A stretch of 20,207 nucleotides of DNA from JASHVB01 sp049522565 (GTDB lineage: Bacteria; Pseudomonadota; Alphaproteobacteria; Acetobacterales; Acetobacteraceae). This document shows, one piece after another, positions 7,202 through 15,793 of this stretch (position 1 is its first letter; every line of letters starts with the position of its first letter). Below the pieces are notes generated by a model. That model was not told the origin of the DNA. It searched no databases and worked only from the letters and a program-made list of their open reading frames with translations. A program made the position numbers and the translations under genes. The DNA lies in assembly GCA_049522565.1 (NCBI GenBank), contig JBEKNT010000088.1:1-20207 (forward strand), read 5' to 3'.

Positions 7202-8263
7202 ATGGTCGCGCAAACGAGGAACGCAGCCCGCTTGGGAGCCGGTATGTGGCGGCGCTCGGCTGGCCTCTACGCGTTGCTGATCGCCGCCAACATCGCGGCG
7301 TGGGTCTGGGCATGGCAGGCGTTCGCCGGCCAGCAGGCCTTATTGGGCCTCGCATTGCTCGCCTGGGTCTTTGGGCTGCGCCACGCCGTGGACGCGGATC
7401 ACATCGCGGCAATCGACAACGTCGTGCGCAAGCTCATGCAGGAGGGCAAGCAGCCGGTTGCCGTCGGGTTCTTTTTCTCGCTCGGCCATTCCACCATCGT
7501 CATCCTGGCATCCCTGGCGATCGCCGCGACGACGTCTGCGATGCACGGGCGTCTGGAGGCTTTCAAGACCATCGGCGGCATAATCGGCACGGCGGTTTCG
7601 GCCGCATTCCTGTTGCTGATCGCACTTCTCAATCTGGTGATCCTGCGCGGCGTCTGGCGCAGCTTCCGGCATGTCGCGCGCGGTGGGGCGTTGAATGCCG
7701 CAGGCATGGACTCACTGGACGCTGGAGGCGGGCTCCTGGCACGGTTGTGCCGGCCATTGTTCCGGTCCATCACGCGAAGCTGGCATATGTACCCGCTCGG
7801 CTTCCTGTTCGGGTTGGGCTTTGACACGGCCACCGAGGTCGGCCTGCTTGGCATCGCGGCGTCGCAGGCGGCGCAGGGCATGTCGCCGTGGCAGACGCTG
7901 GCCTTTCCGGCGCTGTTCACCGCGGGCATGTCGCTGGTGGACACGACGGACAGCGTGCTGATGGTGGGGGCATACGGCTGGGCCTTCGTCCAGCCGCTGC
8001 GCAAGCTTTGGTACAACCTGACCATCACCGCGGCATCGGTGCTGGTTGCGCTGTTGATCGGCGGCATCGAGGCGCTCGGCCTGCTGGTTGACCAACTCGG
8101 CCTGCAAGGCGGTGGCTGGTCGGTCGTGTCCGCGTTGAATGACGATCTGACAAACGTCGGCTTTGCCGTGATAGGGATTTTCATTCTGGCGTGGGGCTTC
8201 TCCGCGATCCTGTACCGCTGGAAGGGCTATGACCGGCTGACACTCGTCCCGGCCAACGAATAG
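7202..8263 (+). CDS. Nickel/cobalt permease, NiCoT family (HoxN/NixA-like)
   Basis: Inner-membrane transporter of 353 aa for high-affinity uptake of Ni2+ (possibly Co2+), driven without an ATPase. The family signature RHAVDADHIAAIDN (residues 60-73) contains the HX4DH metal-selectivity motif in the second membrane segment. LGHSTIV (94-100) and GFDTATEVGLL are the other conserved NiCoT motifs. Several strong hydrophobic segments fit the usual eight spans. The ATG at 7202 gives a short basic N terminus; the ATG at 7244 (codon 15) has GGGAG 5 nt upstream and is a real alternative. The gene is divergent from nikR and converges on the TonB receptor across 135 bp without an obvious terminator. Together these give a nickel uptake and control module, perhaps feeding a hydrogenase or urease elsewhere (inference). 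Confidence 0.95.
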   Translation: MVAQTRNAARLGAGMWRRSAGLYALLIAANIAAWVWAWQAFAGQQALLGLALLAWVFGLRHAVDADHIAAIDNVVRKLMQEGKQPVAVGFFFSLGHSTIVILASLAIAATTSAMHGRLEAFKTIGGIIGTAVSAAFLLLIALLNLVILRGVWRSFRHVARGGALNAAGMDSLDAGGGLLARLCRPLFRSITRSWHMYPLGFLFGLGFDTATEVGLLGIAASQAAQGMSPWQTLAFPALFTAGMSLVDTTDSVLMVGAYGWAFVQPLRKLWYNLTITAASVLVALLIGGIEALGLLVDQLGLQGGGWSVVSALNDDLTNVGFAVIGIFILAWGFSAILYRWKGYDRLTLVPANE

Positions 8264-8398
8264 GCCGTCACCACAGCCAGGCTTTGGGCAAAAATCGTGC
8301 CTTCCGACTTCGGTACAGCGTGCACGAGTGACTGCGCGAAGCGTTGCAACAGCCTCGTCGCCGACGTGTGATCTGGGGCAACGCCGAGTGCCGCGCTT

Positions 8399-10612
8399 TC
8401 AAAACAAAACGGTAACGGTAAGGCGCGCAGACAGCGGCTCCAGCGGATGATAGGTGGCCCCGGTCTGCGGCGCCGCGGTCGGGCTGACCTGGTACTCGTA
8501 GGCGTATTGCATCGCGTATGCATTCGTGTTGAACAGGTTGTAGATGCTGAGCTGAATCTTCATGCTGTCGTTGAACTTGTAGCCGGCCACGAGGTTCACC
8601 TCCTTATAGCCGGGCGAACGAAGCGAGTTGTCCGCCAGCAGCGGATAGGGACCAAGCCAACGTAGTTCGGCGCCGCCGAACCACGGGCCCAGATGGTCGA
8701 TCAGGACACCAAACGACCCGATATAGCTCGGGGCATTTGGAATATAGAGGCCGGAAAATCCATATTGCGCCGGGTTGTTGGCCGTGTAGCGGCTATGGGT
8801 GAAATTGAAGTCGCCGCTCAGCTCCATCCATGGAAACGGCCTGATCAGTGCCGAGAGTTCCGTGCCCAGCAGCTGCGCCGGCGGCCCCGCATCGTCGTTG
8901 CCCAGGTCTTGGTCATAGGTCAGGTACGAGGCGAAATTCTCGCGGAACACCGCCACAGTCAGGTTGGTGCGGGGAATGATGTCGCTGCGGATCCCGACCT
9001 CCTCGCTGGTGATCCTGGTCAGCAAGGGCGTGTTCCCGGTCGCGTTGACGCCAGCCAGTGGCAGATTTTCGATCACGCCCCGCAGGTCGTTGCTATGAAA
9101 ACCCTGGCCGGCGCTCACATAGAATTCTGTTTTCGCCCAGGGTCCGAACACCACGCTGCCTTTCGGCTGGGGCATGGCCTGGGAAGCATAGCCGGTCGAG
9201 CCGGTGATCAGGTCGTGGTCCAGGCCAGAAGCATACTCCTCGCGCAGGCCCACGATCGTGCGGAACCAGGAAGTCCAGTGCGTCGTGTTGCTCATCCAGA
9301 CGCCAACGTCGGCGACCGAGACGCGGTCGGCGGCGCACACATAGAGGCCGCCGACGAACGGGGGTGTGTCGCATTGCGGCAGCACGACGCCGTTCTGGTC
9401 GTGACGGCGGTCGATATATTCGTTGTCATGCCGGCCCATCAGGCCGAATTCGGTTTCTGTCGGGAAGCCAAACAGTGTATCGGACCGCTTGTAGACCGTC
9501 TGGCCGCCGGCGGTGAAGCGGGTCTCGTCCTGCTGTTCCTCGTCGCCTTGAACCGGGTCGAACAGGTAATGGGTGAAGTCGTTACGTAGCCTGAGCTGGT
9601 AATGGATGATGTAGCCGCTGGTCACGACCGTCCAGTCATCGCCGCTGACATAGTAATGGCCGTTCAGGCTGAAGCGCTCCGCGTAGCTGCCATCCGATGG
9701 ATCGAGCGTGCCAAAGCGGCTGATCAATCCTTGCTGAAACGCGCTGACCGGCTGGTCTGTGGTCAGGTTGCCGGCACCATGGTAGGCCATCGCCATGAGG
9801 TCGAAGCCGTCGGTCTGGTCGCCATGTGTGTAGCGAACCGTGCCGTTGTAGCTGTTATAGTCGTCCGGGTGCGACCATGGGCCATCGTAATGCCCAACGC
9901 TGAGCGCCCCGAGAAGCCGGTCGCCGTTCGGCAGATGCTCGGTGCCGCCGAAGAACTCCCGGTCGTCGCGCAGCGTTCCGGCGCTGACCGACATCTGCGT
10001 GGGGATCTCATCCGCCACTTTGATATGCGCCGATCCCATCGCACCGAAATCGCCAATGTCGGCGTAGAACGGCCCTTTCGTGTAATCGATCCCCACGGCC
10101 AGCTCCGGCATCAGGAAATGGACGTCCGAGTAGCCCTGGCCGTGGGCGTTGGTCGGTTCGTTGATCGGCATGTCGTCAACGTAGGTGGCGAAGTCCGTGC
10201 CGTGATCCAGGTTGAAACCGCGGATCAAATACTGGTTCGCCTTGCCTTCCCCTGAATGAACAGTCACCACCAGTCCTGGCACCGACTCCAACAGTTGCCC
10301 GACACGAAACACAGGGCGCAGGTCAAGTTCCTCCTGCGTGACCGTTCCCTGGCTGGCGGTTGCAGCACTTCCAAGCAGGTCTTCCCGCGAGGCCACCACG
10401 TCGACTGGCGGCAGCACCACGTCCGGTGCGGCGGCATTCAAGGATGGCGGCACCGCGGCCGCCCCATCCGGCGGCTGGTTGGCGGCCTGCGCTGACAGAC
10501 GGTTGGGAGTGGCAAGCGAAAGGGAGAGACAGGCGACCAGTGGGCAGACCCAACGTTTCGGCCTGTAGCGGGACCAATGAGGGCCGTGTAGGGCGGCAAG
10601 CGGCTGAGGCAT
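8399..10612 (-). CDS. TonB-dependent outer-membrane receptor, probably for nickel (chelate) uptake
   Basis: Outer-membrane active transporter of 737 aa. A basic N terminus (SRYRPKR) and hydrophobic stretch ending SLATPNRLSAQA form a signal peptide. The plug domain follows, with VGQLLESVPGLVV, YLIRGFNLDHGTDFATYVDD and GPFYADIGDFGAMGSAHI. The rest alternates aromatic and polar residues as a 22-strand barrel would, and the chain ends LTVTVLF with the terminal Phe typical of outer-membrane barrels. The ATG at 10612 has GGAG 6 nt upstream; the longer open frame to 10789 crosses the promoter and is not used. Substrate is inferred: the gene lies next to a NiCoT permease and nikR, and its promoter holds a NikR-like operator. 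NikR-controlled TonB receptors for nickel are known in Helicobacter (FrpB4, FecA3). Another metal chelate is possible. Confidence 0.93.
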   Translation of the reverse strand: MPQPLAALHGPHWSRYRPKRWVCPLVACLSLSLATPNRLSAQAANQPPDGAAAVPPSLNAAAPDVVLPPVDVVASREDLLGSAATASQGTVTQEELDLRPVFRVGQLLESVPGLVVTVHSGEGKANQYLIRGFNLDHGTDFATYVDDMPINEPTNAHGQGYSDVHFLMPELAVGIDYTKGPFYADIGDFGAMGSAHIKVADEIPTQMSVSAGTLRDDREFFGGTEHLPNGDRLLGALSVGHYDGPWSHPDDYNSYNGTVRYTHGDQTDGFDLMAMAYHGAGNLTTDQPVSAFQQGLISRFGTLDPSDGSYAERFSLNGHYYVSGDDWTVVTSGYIIHYQLRLRNDFTHYLFDPVQGDEEQQDETRFTAGGQTVYKRSDTLFGFPTETEFGLMGRHDNEYIDRRHDQNGVVLPQCDTPPFVGGLYVCAADRVSVADVGVWMSNTTHWTSWFRTIVGLREEYASGLDHDLITGSTGYASQAMPQPKGSVVFGPWAKTEFYVSAGQGFHSNDLRGVIENLPLAGVNATGNTPLLTRITSEEVGIRSDIIPRTNLTVAVFRENFASYLTYDQDLGNDDAGPPAQLLGTELSALIRPFPWMELSGDFNFTHSRYTANNPAQYGFSGLYIPNAPSYIGSFGVLIDHLGPWFGGAELRWLGPYPLLADNSLRSPGYKEVNLVAGYKFNDSMKIQLSIYNLFNTNAYAMQYAYEYQVSPTAAPQTGATYHPLEPLSARLTVTVLF

Positions 10613-10627
10613 CGCGCGCTCCAGGTC

Positions 10628-10655
10628 GTGTGATGTATTCTTATGAAGATCATAC
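10628..10655. promoter_or_regulatory. NikR operator-like site before the TonB receptor
   Basis: The site reads GTGTGA (10628-10633), 16 bp, TCATAC (10650-10655). The E. coli NikR operator is GTATGA-N16-TCATAC, so spacing is identical and 11 of 12 half-site bases match. Its right half overlaps the predicted -10 hexamer of the receptor promoter, so bound NikR would block transcription when nickel is plentiful. The local NikR keeps the DNA-contacting residues Arg3, Thr5 and Thr7. Confidence 0.7.
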
Positions 10656-10677
10656 CGATCGCCGGCCAACTCGCCAA
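10649..10677 (-). promoter_or_regulatory. Predicted sigma-70-type promoter of the TonB receptor
   Basis: On the minus strand TTGGCG (10672-10677) and TATGAT (10649-10654) are separated by exactly 17 bp. The start of transcription would fall near 10642, giving a leader of about 30 nt before the ATG at 10612. The -10 is embedded in the NikR-like operator. Confidence 0.55.
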
Positions 10678-10697
10678 AAGATTCTTGTCGTGCAACG

Positions 10698-10716
10698 GAT
10701 GATGATAACGATTGAC
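10698..10716. promoter_or_regulatory. Weak Fur-box-like sequence upstream of the TonB receptor promoter
   Basis: GATGATGATAACGATTGAC matches the classical 19 bp Fur consensus at 14 positions by my alignment. It lies just upstream of the predicted -35. Alphaproteobacterial Fur/Irr sites often differ from the enteric consensus, so this is suggestive only. Confidence 0.2.
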
Positions 10717-11730
10717 AATGCGCATGGGGCCGAGCTCGCCCTGTGGGCCGCCGAGCGTAGCCAGCGGGACCGATCCAAACTGGTCGCAAGTCAGCCTGAC
10801 ATGCCGCGCAGTATCACGAGCGTTGCCGACCGCGAGGCGCAGCTCACGTTAGCGGGCGCTTACGTCGAACCGCTCAAGACCCCTGTGCAGAGGTGCTAGG
10901 TGCCCGCTTTGGGTCGATTCCGGCGGTAGCCGCTGCCGACGCTCAAGCCATGGCTGGCACGTCGCGAAGCATCAGCCTTGCCATGTCGATCGGGCATCGG
11001 CCGATTGAAGTCTTGGGGCCGGACTGCTGTTCAGAGGCCCCTCTCGCTGACGGCCGCCAGAAGCTGGCCTCCAACCTCGATTTCTGGTCTGCCGAAGACC
11101 GTATCCAGAACCATCGGTTTTCGTTGCGAACCCACACCCATGGGAATCCAACCGCCGATCCTGGATGCGGGGCAACGCTCGCGCATCCCAAGGTTAATCA
11201 TGCCTTTCGACGGTTCGTGCCGCTGGACACGAGCGGCAGCTAATCCCTGCTCTGGGCAGCGATCGGCGTCCCCGGCGGTGCCAGGCGCCGCCCTGGGGCT
11301 CGGCGCGGTGCAAGCCGGACCCGGCGCGAGCCACGCAATCATCGAGGGTCCGCACCGGACAGTGCGACCAAGCGACAGGCGGCGGCGCGGGCACAAGCGT
11401 TCCCAGCCGGCGGTCTTGCCGTCCGCGCGTGGGCTGCCCACCTTGAACGAACCAGGAACGCTCCGGGCCGATGACGACCACCAGCCAGCGACATGGCATG
11501 AGAAGCGGGCAGGGGTCCGACCGGACGGCAGAGTCCGGCACGCGCCGGGCAGCGTGGCGGCGGCGTACGCGCGACGGTTGGCCGGCCAGGCGAATCGCGG
11601 CGCGCGCCGCGCAGGCAAAAGGCGTTGGCTCGGCCGACGGTTGCCGTCGAGCATGCAGCAACGCCCCCTCGATGCGGCGCGATCATGCAGCATCCGGGCC
11701 CCGGGCCCGCCTCGCACCATGCAGGCGCGG
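10717..11730. other. About 1 kb without a recognisable gene
   Basis: Between the TonB receptor promoter and the repeat array I find no coding sequence I can support. Several frames stay open on both strands, as expected at this GC content, but their products are Arg/Pro/Ala-rich without known motifs, and no frame has a convincing start with a ribosome-binding site. A short plus-strand frame starting at ATGATG near 10697 ends at 10899 and is not recognisable. The segment may contain decayed genes or the outer, degenerate part of the repeat array (CATGCAGCATCCGG-type sequences around 11680-11730). Confidence 0.5.
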
Positions 11731-12860
11731 TGGCAGAACCCCAAGCATCAGAACGGGCTGCTGTGCCAGTCCGCCGCAACCCCGGTCATGCAGCGCGACC
11801 GGGTCACGGACTGCGGAGGCAGAACTCCATGCACCAATTGGCTGGCTGCCCGGCACGGCGGACCAACCGCTGCCGCGACGGAGACACCCCGCGCAGAGCC
11901 TGCCCCCGGACGTTGGACCCGGGGGTGACGCACATCACCCCAGGACCCGGTGGCATGCCACGCCGTGCCACTCGTCGGCGGGGGCGGTGCAGCGTGCGGC
12001 AAAGCAAGCAAGAAAATTTTGCCACAGATGCACACAGATGCACGCTGATGGGCCGGGGTCCGGCGTGCTCGTTCACGGCAAGAACCGCCCGACCGGGCCT
12101 GATGAGCAGCGCCGGTGCGGTGTGCACTGTCCCATCCGTGTGCATCTGTGTGCATCTGTGGCGAAATTTTCTTGCTTGCTTCGCCGAGCCAACGGCCAAC
12201 CATGCCGGTGGCGAAGAGCAGCGGCAAAACCCCATGCACCAATTCGCGGCGACGCCGACGCTCAGCCTCCGCAATCGGATCGTCTCGCGCCAAGCATGCA
12301 AGACCCCTATGCACCAATTCGGCACGGCACAACGATGGCGGGAACCAGCCGGACCATCGGACCATCCGGGACCGGATCGGCGGCCGCCAGCCCAGCGGCC
12401 GCCGGCGCGCCGAAGACCGACAGGAGCCCATGCACCAGGACGGGGTGGCGCGGCGGGCAGCAATTTGTCCCGATGCCATCCGTGGCGACGCCACCCCATG
12501 CCAAGCGGTGCTGCCTCGCCGGTGTTTCGCCGCGACCGGCGCGCGCCGCGACGCGTGCGGCAAGAAGCCCATGCACCAATTCGGCACGGCACGATGATGG
12601 CGGAAGCGGGCAGTCACGCCCCGGATACGATCGCGGTCCGTCAGCCCAGCGTCCGCCTCCGCACTGCACGGCGGCAGAAGCCCATGCACCAAATCGGACC
12701 GGCGCGGCGGGAGGCAAATCGCGCCCATGCCATCGCCGGCGATGCCCCCCTGGCAAGCGGGACGGACTGGCCGTTGTCGCCTCACGCCGGCCTGCGGGAC
12801 GCGACGCGCGGCAAGAAGCCCATGCACCAATTCGGCACGCCGCGCCGCCCTGGCCGGGCG
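11731..12860 (+). repeat. Irregular array of ATGCACCAATTCGG-centred repeats
   Basis: Seven copies of a core CCCATGCACCAATTCGGCAC, mostly preceded by GGCAAGAAG or a variant, all in the same orientation. The ATG of the core is at 11829, 12234, 12309, 12430, 12571, 12684 and 12822; a degenerate copy is near 11743. Beyond the core, the copy at 12309 resembles that at 12571 (shared GGCACGGCAC and CAGCCCAGCG) and the copy at 12430 resembles that at 12684 (shared GGCGCGGCGGG and ATGCCATC). This gives an A/B higher-order unit of roughly 254-262 bp. Intervals (75, 121, 141, 113, 138) are not all multiples of three, so the array is unlikely to encode one protein. It lies downstream of the peptide ABC operon end (12946) and is split by the palindrome at 12002-12181. 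Confidence 0.75.
12002..12181. repeat. Long palindromic element, 50 bp arms with 3 mismatches
   Basis: The arms 12002-12051 and 12132-12181 are reverse complements with three mismatches. They begin AAGCAAGCAAGAAAATTT and contain the tandem CACAGATGCA-type motif. The spacer is about 80 bp and GC-rich, with no gene. Its outer tips (AAGCAAGCAA) match those of the element at 5083-5227 although the inner arms differ. It interrupts the repeat array: the left flank GCGTGCGGCAA is the sequence that normally precedes a core copy, as at 12553-12563. Confidence 0.85.
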
Positions 12861-12945
12861 CGCATGGGGCCGGGCCTGACCACCACCGCACGCCCCGGCG
12901 ATGGCGGGCGGTGGCCGGCGTTGCTGTCCAGGCCGGTCCAATGCC

Positions 12946-13917
12946 CTACGCCGGCAGATCGTCACGCCAGCAGGCTTTGGCGTGGCCCGGCGCCACCTCG
13001 CGCAGTGGCGGGACGGCACGCTGGCACTCCGCGGTGGCGAACGGGCAGCGGGTATGCAGCACGCAGCCGGAGGGCGGGTTGGCCGGGTTGGGAATGTCGC
13101 CCCGCAGCAATGCGACCCGGTGCGGCGCACCCGGATCGGGCACCGGCACCGCCGCCATCAGCGCCCGGGTGTACGGGTGTTGTGGCGCCTCATACAGCCG
13201 GACGGTCGGCGCCACCTCCATCACCCGGCCGAGATACAGCACCACGACGCGGTCGCTGAGATACTCCACCACCGCCAGGTCGTGGCTGATGAACAGCATG
13301 GCCAGCCCCATGCGTTGTTGCAGGCCGCGCAGCAGGTTGATGATCTGCGCCTGGATCGACACGTCCAACGCCGAGACCGGCTCGTCGGCCACCAGGAAAT
13401 CCGGTTGCAGCACCAGCGCCCGCGCGATGCCCAGGCGCTGGCGCTGGCCGCCGGAGAACTGGTGCGGGTAGCGCGCCATCGAGTCGGGCGGCAGCTCCAC
13501 CGCGGTCAGCGCTTGCAGCGCGCGGTCGCGCCGTTCGGCATGCGACCCGATGCCCTGGATGGACAGGCCCTCGGTCAGAATCCCGGCAACCGTCATGCGT
13601 GGCGACAGGCTGTCGAACGGATCCTGGAAGACGTATTGCAGGCGCCGGCGGAGCTGCTTCAACTCCCGGCGGGGCAGCCGGCGCAGATCGGACCCGGCGA
13701 AGCGGATGTCTCCCCCGGTCGGCTCGGTGAGGCGCAAGGCGCAGCGGGCAATGGTGGTCTTGCCGCTGCCGGATTCGCCGACCAGGCCGACCACCTCGCC
13801 GCGCCCGACGTCGAACGACACGTCCTCGACGGCGTGCACCACCCGGCCACGACCGAACAGGCCGCGATTGCCGAAATGCTTGGTCAAGCCGCGAACCTGC
13901 AACAACGTGTCGCTCAT
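12946..13917 (-). CDS. Oligopeptide/dipeptide ABC transporter ATPase, DppF/OppF type
   Basis: Cytoplasmic ATPase subunit of 323 aa that powers the family 5 importer of this operon. Walker A is GESGSGKTT, the Q-loop region is YVFQDPFDSLSP, the ABC signature is FSGGQRQR, Walker B is FLVADEPVSALD and the switch histidine is in FISHD. The C-terminal region has four cysteines (GCVLHTRCPFATAEC and a later KACW), the oligo_HPY extension of Dpp/Opp ATPases that shorter NikE-type proteins lack. The ATG at 13917 overlaps the stop of the preceding ATPase by 4 bp (ATGA). It is the last gene of the operon; the repeat array starts about 85 bp downstream. Confidence 0.95.
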   Translation of the reverse strand: MSDTLLQVRGLTKHFGNRGLFGRGRVVHAVEDVSFDVGRGEVVGLVGESGSGKTTIARCALRLTEPTGGDIRFAGSDLRRLPRRELKQLRRRLQYVFQDPFDSLSPRMTVAGILTEGLSIQGIGSHAERRDRALQALTAVELPPDSMARYPHQFSGGQRQRLGIARALVLQPDFLVADEPVSALDVSIQAQIINLLRGLQQRMGLAMLFISHDLAVVEYLSDRVVVLYLGRVMEVAPTVRLYEAPQHPYTRALMAAVPVPDPGAPHRVALLRGDIPNPANPPSGCVLHTRCPFATAECQRAVPPLREVAPGHAKACWRDDLPA

Positions 13918-14909
13918 AGCTCGGCCCAGCGCAGGCAGCGCACCGCATGGTCGGCGGACACCGTGGTCAGAGGCGGCGTGTCATGCCGGCACGCATCGGT
14001 CGCCAGAGTGCAGCGTGGCGCGAAGCTACAGCCGGCCGGCAGCGCGCCGAGCCGCGGCACGGAGCCGGCGATGGTTGGCAATGCCTGGTTGCCGGCCCGC
14101 AGGCGATGCGCCTGGCCGAGGCGCGGCATGCAGGCGAGCAAGCCGTGCGTGTAGGGATGCCGCGGGCGGGAGAAGACCTCGGCGACAGGGCCGTGTTCGA
14201 CGATGCGGCCCGCGTACATCACCGCCATGCGGTGCGCCAGGTCGGCCACCAGCGCGAAGTTATGCGTGATGAACAGCATGGCCATGCCGAGTTCGCGTTG
14301 CAGCGCACGCAGCAGTTCCATGATCTGCGCCTGGATGGTGACGTCGAGCGCGGTGGTGGGTTCATCGGCGATCAGCAGGCGCGGATGGCACGCCAGGGCG
14401 ACCGCGATCATCGCCCGTTGCCGCATGCCACCGGACAGTTCGTGCGGGTAACGCCCGGCCTGATGGTCCTCGCCCGGCAGGCCGACACTGGCGAGCGTCG
14501 CGACTGCCTCGCGCGCCGCGGCGGCGTGCGACAGGTTGCGGTGGATGCGCAGCGGCTCGGCAACCTGTTCGCCCACGGTCAGCAGCGGATTGAGGCAGGT
14601 TGCCGGCTCCTGGAAGATCATGCCGATGGCGCCACCGCGCACGTGGCGCATGCGGTCCTCCGGCAGCGTGACCAGGTCGCCGTCGATGCCTTGCAGGCGG
14701 ATGCTGCCGGCGGCGATGCGGCCGACCCGGCGCGGCAGCAGGCGCAGGATCGACAGCGCGGTGACCGACTTGCCGCAGCCGGATTCACCGACCAGCGCCA
14801 GCGTCTCGCCGACCTGCACCGACAGGCTGACGTCGTTCACCGGCACGATCGGACCGCCGCGCGAGGCGAACTCGGTGCGCAGCGCGGCGATGTCCAGCAG
14901 CGCGGCCAT
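13914..14909 (-). CDS. Oligopeptide/dipeptide ABC transporter ATPase, DppD/OppD type
   Basis: The partner ATPase, 331 aa, forming a heterodimer with the next gene product. Walker A is GESGCGKS, the ABC signature LSGGMRQR, Walker B LLIADEPTTALD and the H-loop FITHN. The C-terminal extension again has four cysteines (GCSFAPRCTLATDAC and a later RCLRW), typical of the oligo_HPY region of peptide importers. It starts one base after the upstream permease stop (TGA-C-ATG) and ends in an ATGA overlap with the second ATPase, so all three genes should be translationally linked. Family is certain; peptide versus other substrates is not decided by the ATPase. Confidence 0.95.
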   Translation of the reverse strand: MAALLDIAALRTEFASRGGPIVPVNDVSLSVQVGETLALVGESGCGKSVTALSILRLLPRRVGRIAAGSIRLQGIDGDLVTLPEDRMRHVRGGAIGMIFQEPATCLNPLLTVGEQVAEPLRIHRNLSHAAAAREAVATLASVGLPGEDHQAGRYPHELSGGMRQRAMIAVALACHPRLLIADEPTTALDVTIQAQIMELLRALQRELGMAMLFITHNFALVADLAHRMAVMYAGRIVEHGPVAEVFSRPRHPYTHGLLACMPRLGQAHRLRAGNQALPTIAGSVPRLGALPAGCSFAPRCTLATDACRHDTPPLTTVSADHAVRCLRWAEL

Positions 14910-14910
14910 G

Positions 14911-15783
14911 TCAGCCGAGTTCCGAGCGCGGGTTCAGCGCATTGCTCAAACCGTCGCCGATGAAATTGATCGCCAGCTCGGTCAGCAGCAGGGCGATGCC
15001 GGGCGACAGCCACTGCCAGGGATAGTGTTCCAGCACGACGGTGGACCGCGCGCCGTTCAGCATGTTGCCCCAGCTCGCCGCCGGCGGCGGGATGCCCATG
15101 CCGAGGAACGACAGCCCGGCCTCGGCCAGGATCGCCTGGGCGAGCTGCAAGGTTGCGAACACGATCAGGATGTCGGTGCAGTTCGGCAGCGCGTGCCGGG
15201 TCATGATGTGCCAGGCGCCGCCGCCCATGCCGCGCGCGGCGATGACGAACTCGCGCTCGCGCAATTCCAGCAGCCGGGCGCGCACCAGCCGGGCCAGCAC
15301 CGGCCAGGACAGCAGCGAGATCACCAGGATGGTCGGTGCGATGCCCTGCCCGGCGATCGAGGCCAGCACCAGCAGCAGCACCACCGGCGGCAAGGTCATC
15401 GCCAGGTCGGTCAGGCGCATCGCCGCGGCGTTCGCCAGTGCGCCGCCGAGCGCCGCGACCGCACCGACCAGGAAGCCGATCAGCATGGAGACGCAGACCG
15501 CGCTGCTGGCGACGATCAGCGAGATGCGGCCGCCTTCCAGCACGCGCGCCAGCACGTCGCGGCCGACCCCGTCGGTGCCGAGCCAATGCGCGCCATCGGG
15601 CGGGGCGTTCAGCGCGGTCAGATCGATCGCGTTGGGATCGACGCCCGGCAGCATGCCGTAGAAGATCACCGGCAGCAGGATCGCCAGCAGCAGGATCAGC
15701 CCGGCCATCGCCAGGGGATTGCCGACGAAGCGGCCGGCGGCCTGCGCCAGCGGGTGGGCGCGCCATGTCACCGCCGGGGTCAT
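14911..15783 (-). CDS. Peptide-type ABC transporter permease, DppC/OppC type
   Basis: Inner-membrane permease of 290 aa. The N terminus carries a long hydrophobic segment (GNPLAMAGLILLLAILLPVIF) typical of the extra N-terminal helix of DppC proteins. HWLGTDGVGRDVLARVLEGGR is the diagnostic DppC motif after the periplasmic segment. The EAA-like loop includes EFVIAARGMGGGAWHIMTRH followed by LPN, and SFLGMGIPPPAASWGNML is the conserved C-terminal motif. It lies 10 bp after the DppB-type gene and 1 bp before the first ATPase gene. There is no strong ribosome-binding site, consistent with coupling to the upstream gene. Confidence 0.94.
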   Translation of the reverse strand: MTPAVTWRAHPLAQAAGRFVGNPLAMAGLILLLAILLPVIFYGMLPGVDPNAIDLTALNAPPDGAHWLGTDGVGRDVLARVLEGGRISLIVASSAVCVSMLIGFLVGAVAALGGALANAAAMRLTDLAMTLPPVVLLLVLASIAGQGIAPTILVISLLSWPVLARLVRARLLELREREFVIAARGMGGGAWHIMTRHALPNCTDILIVFATLQLAQAILAEAGLSFLGMGIPPPAASWGNMLNGARSTVVLEHYPWQWLSPGIALLLTELAINFIGDGLSNALNPRSELG

Positions 15784-15793
15784 GGACGCGCAC

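Noticed and set aside
8264..8398. A gene or terminator between the convergent NiCoT and TonB receptor genes.
   Set aside because: Only 135 bp, no start with a ribosome-binding site, no stable GC stem followed by a T-run on either strand that I can see.
10613..10789. N-terminal extension of the TonB receptor to 796 aa.
   Set aside because: It crosses the predicted promoter and NikR-like operator and precedes a normal signal peptide; the ATG at 10612 has GGAG 6 nt upstream.
10906..10930. A tRNA T-arm-like sequence (GGGTCGATTCC).
   Set aside because: It lacks the TTC of the T-loop and no matching acceptor or anticodon arm lies upstream. I found no tRNA or rRNA anywhere in the window.
11731..12860. 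CRISPR array.
   Set aside because: The repeated core is short and variable in its extension, intervals range from 75 to 141 bp (405 with the palindrome), and the tails are themselves related (A/B), unlike unique spacers. No cas genes.
11471..13471. Very long open frames across the repeat array on both strands (up to about 666 codons).
   Set aside because: They overlap each other on both strands, are Arg/Pro/Ala-rich, change frame at repeat copies because spacings are not multiples of three, and run into the confirmed ATPase gene. High GC explains the lack of stops.
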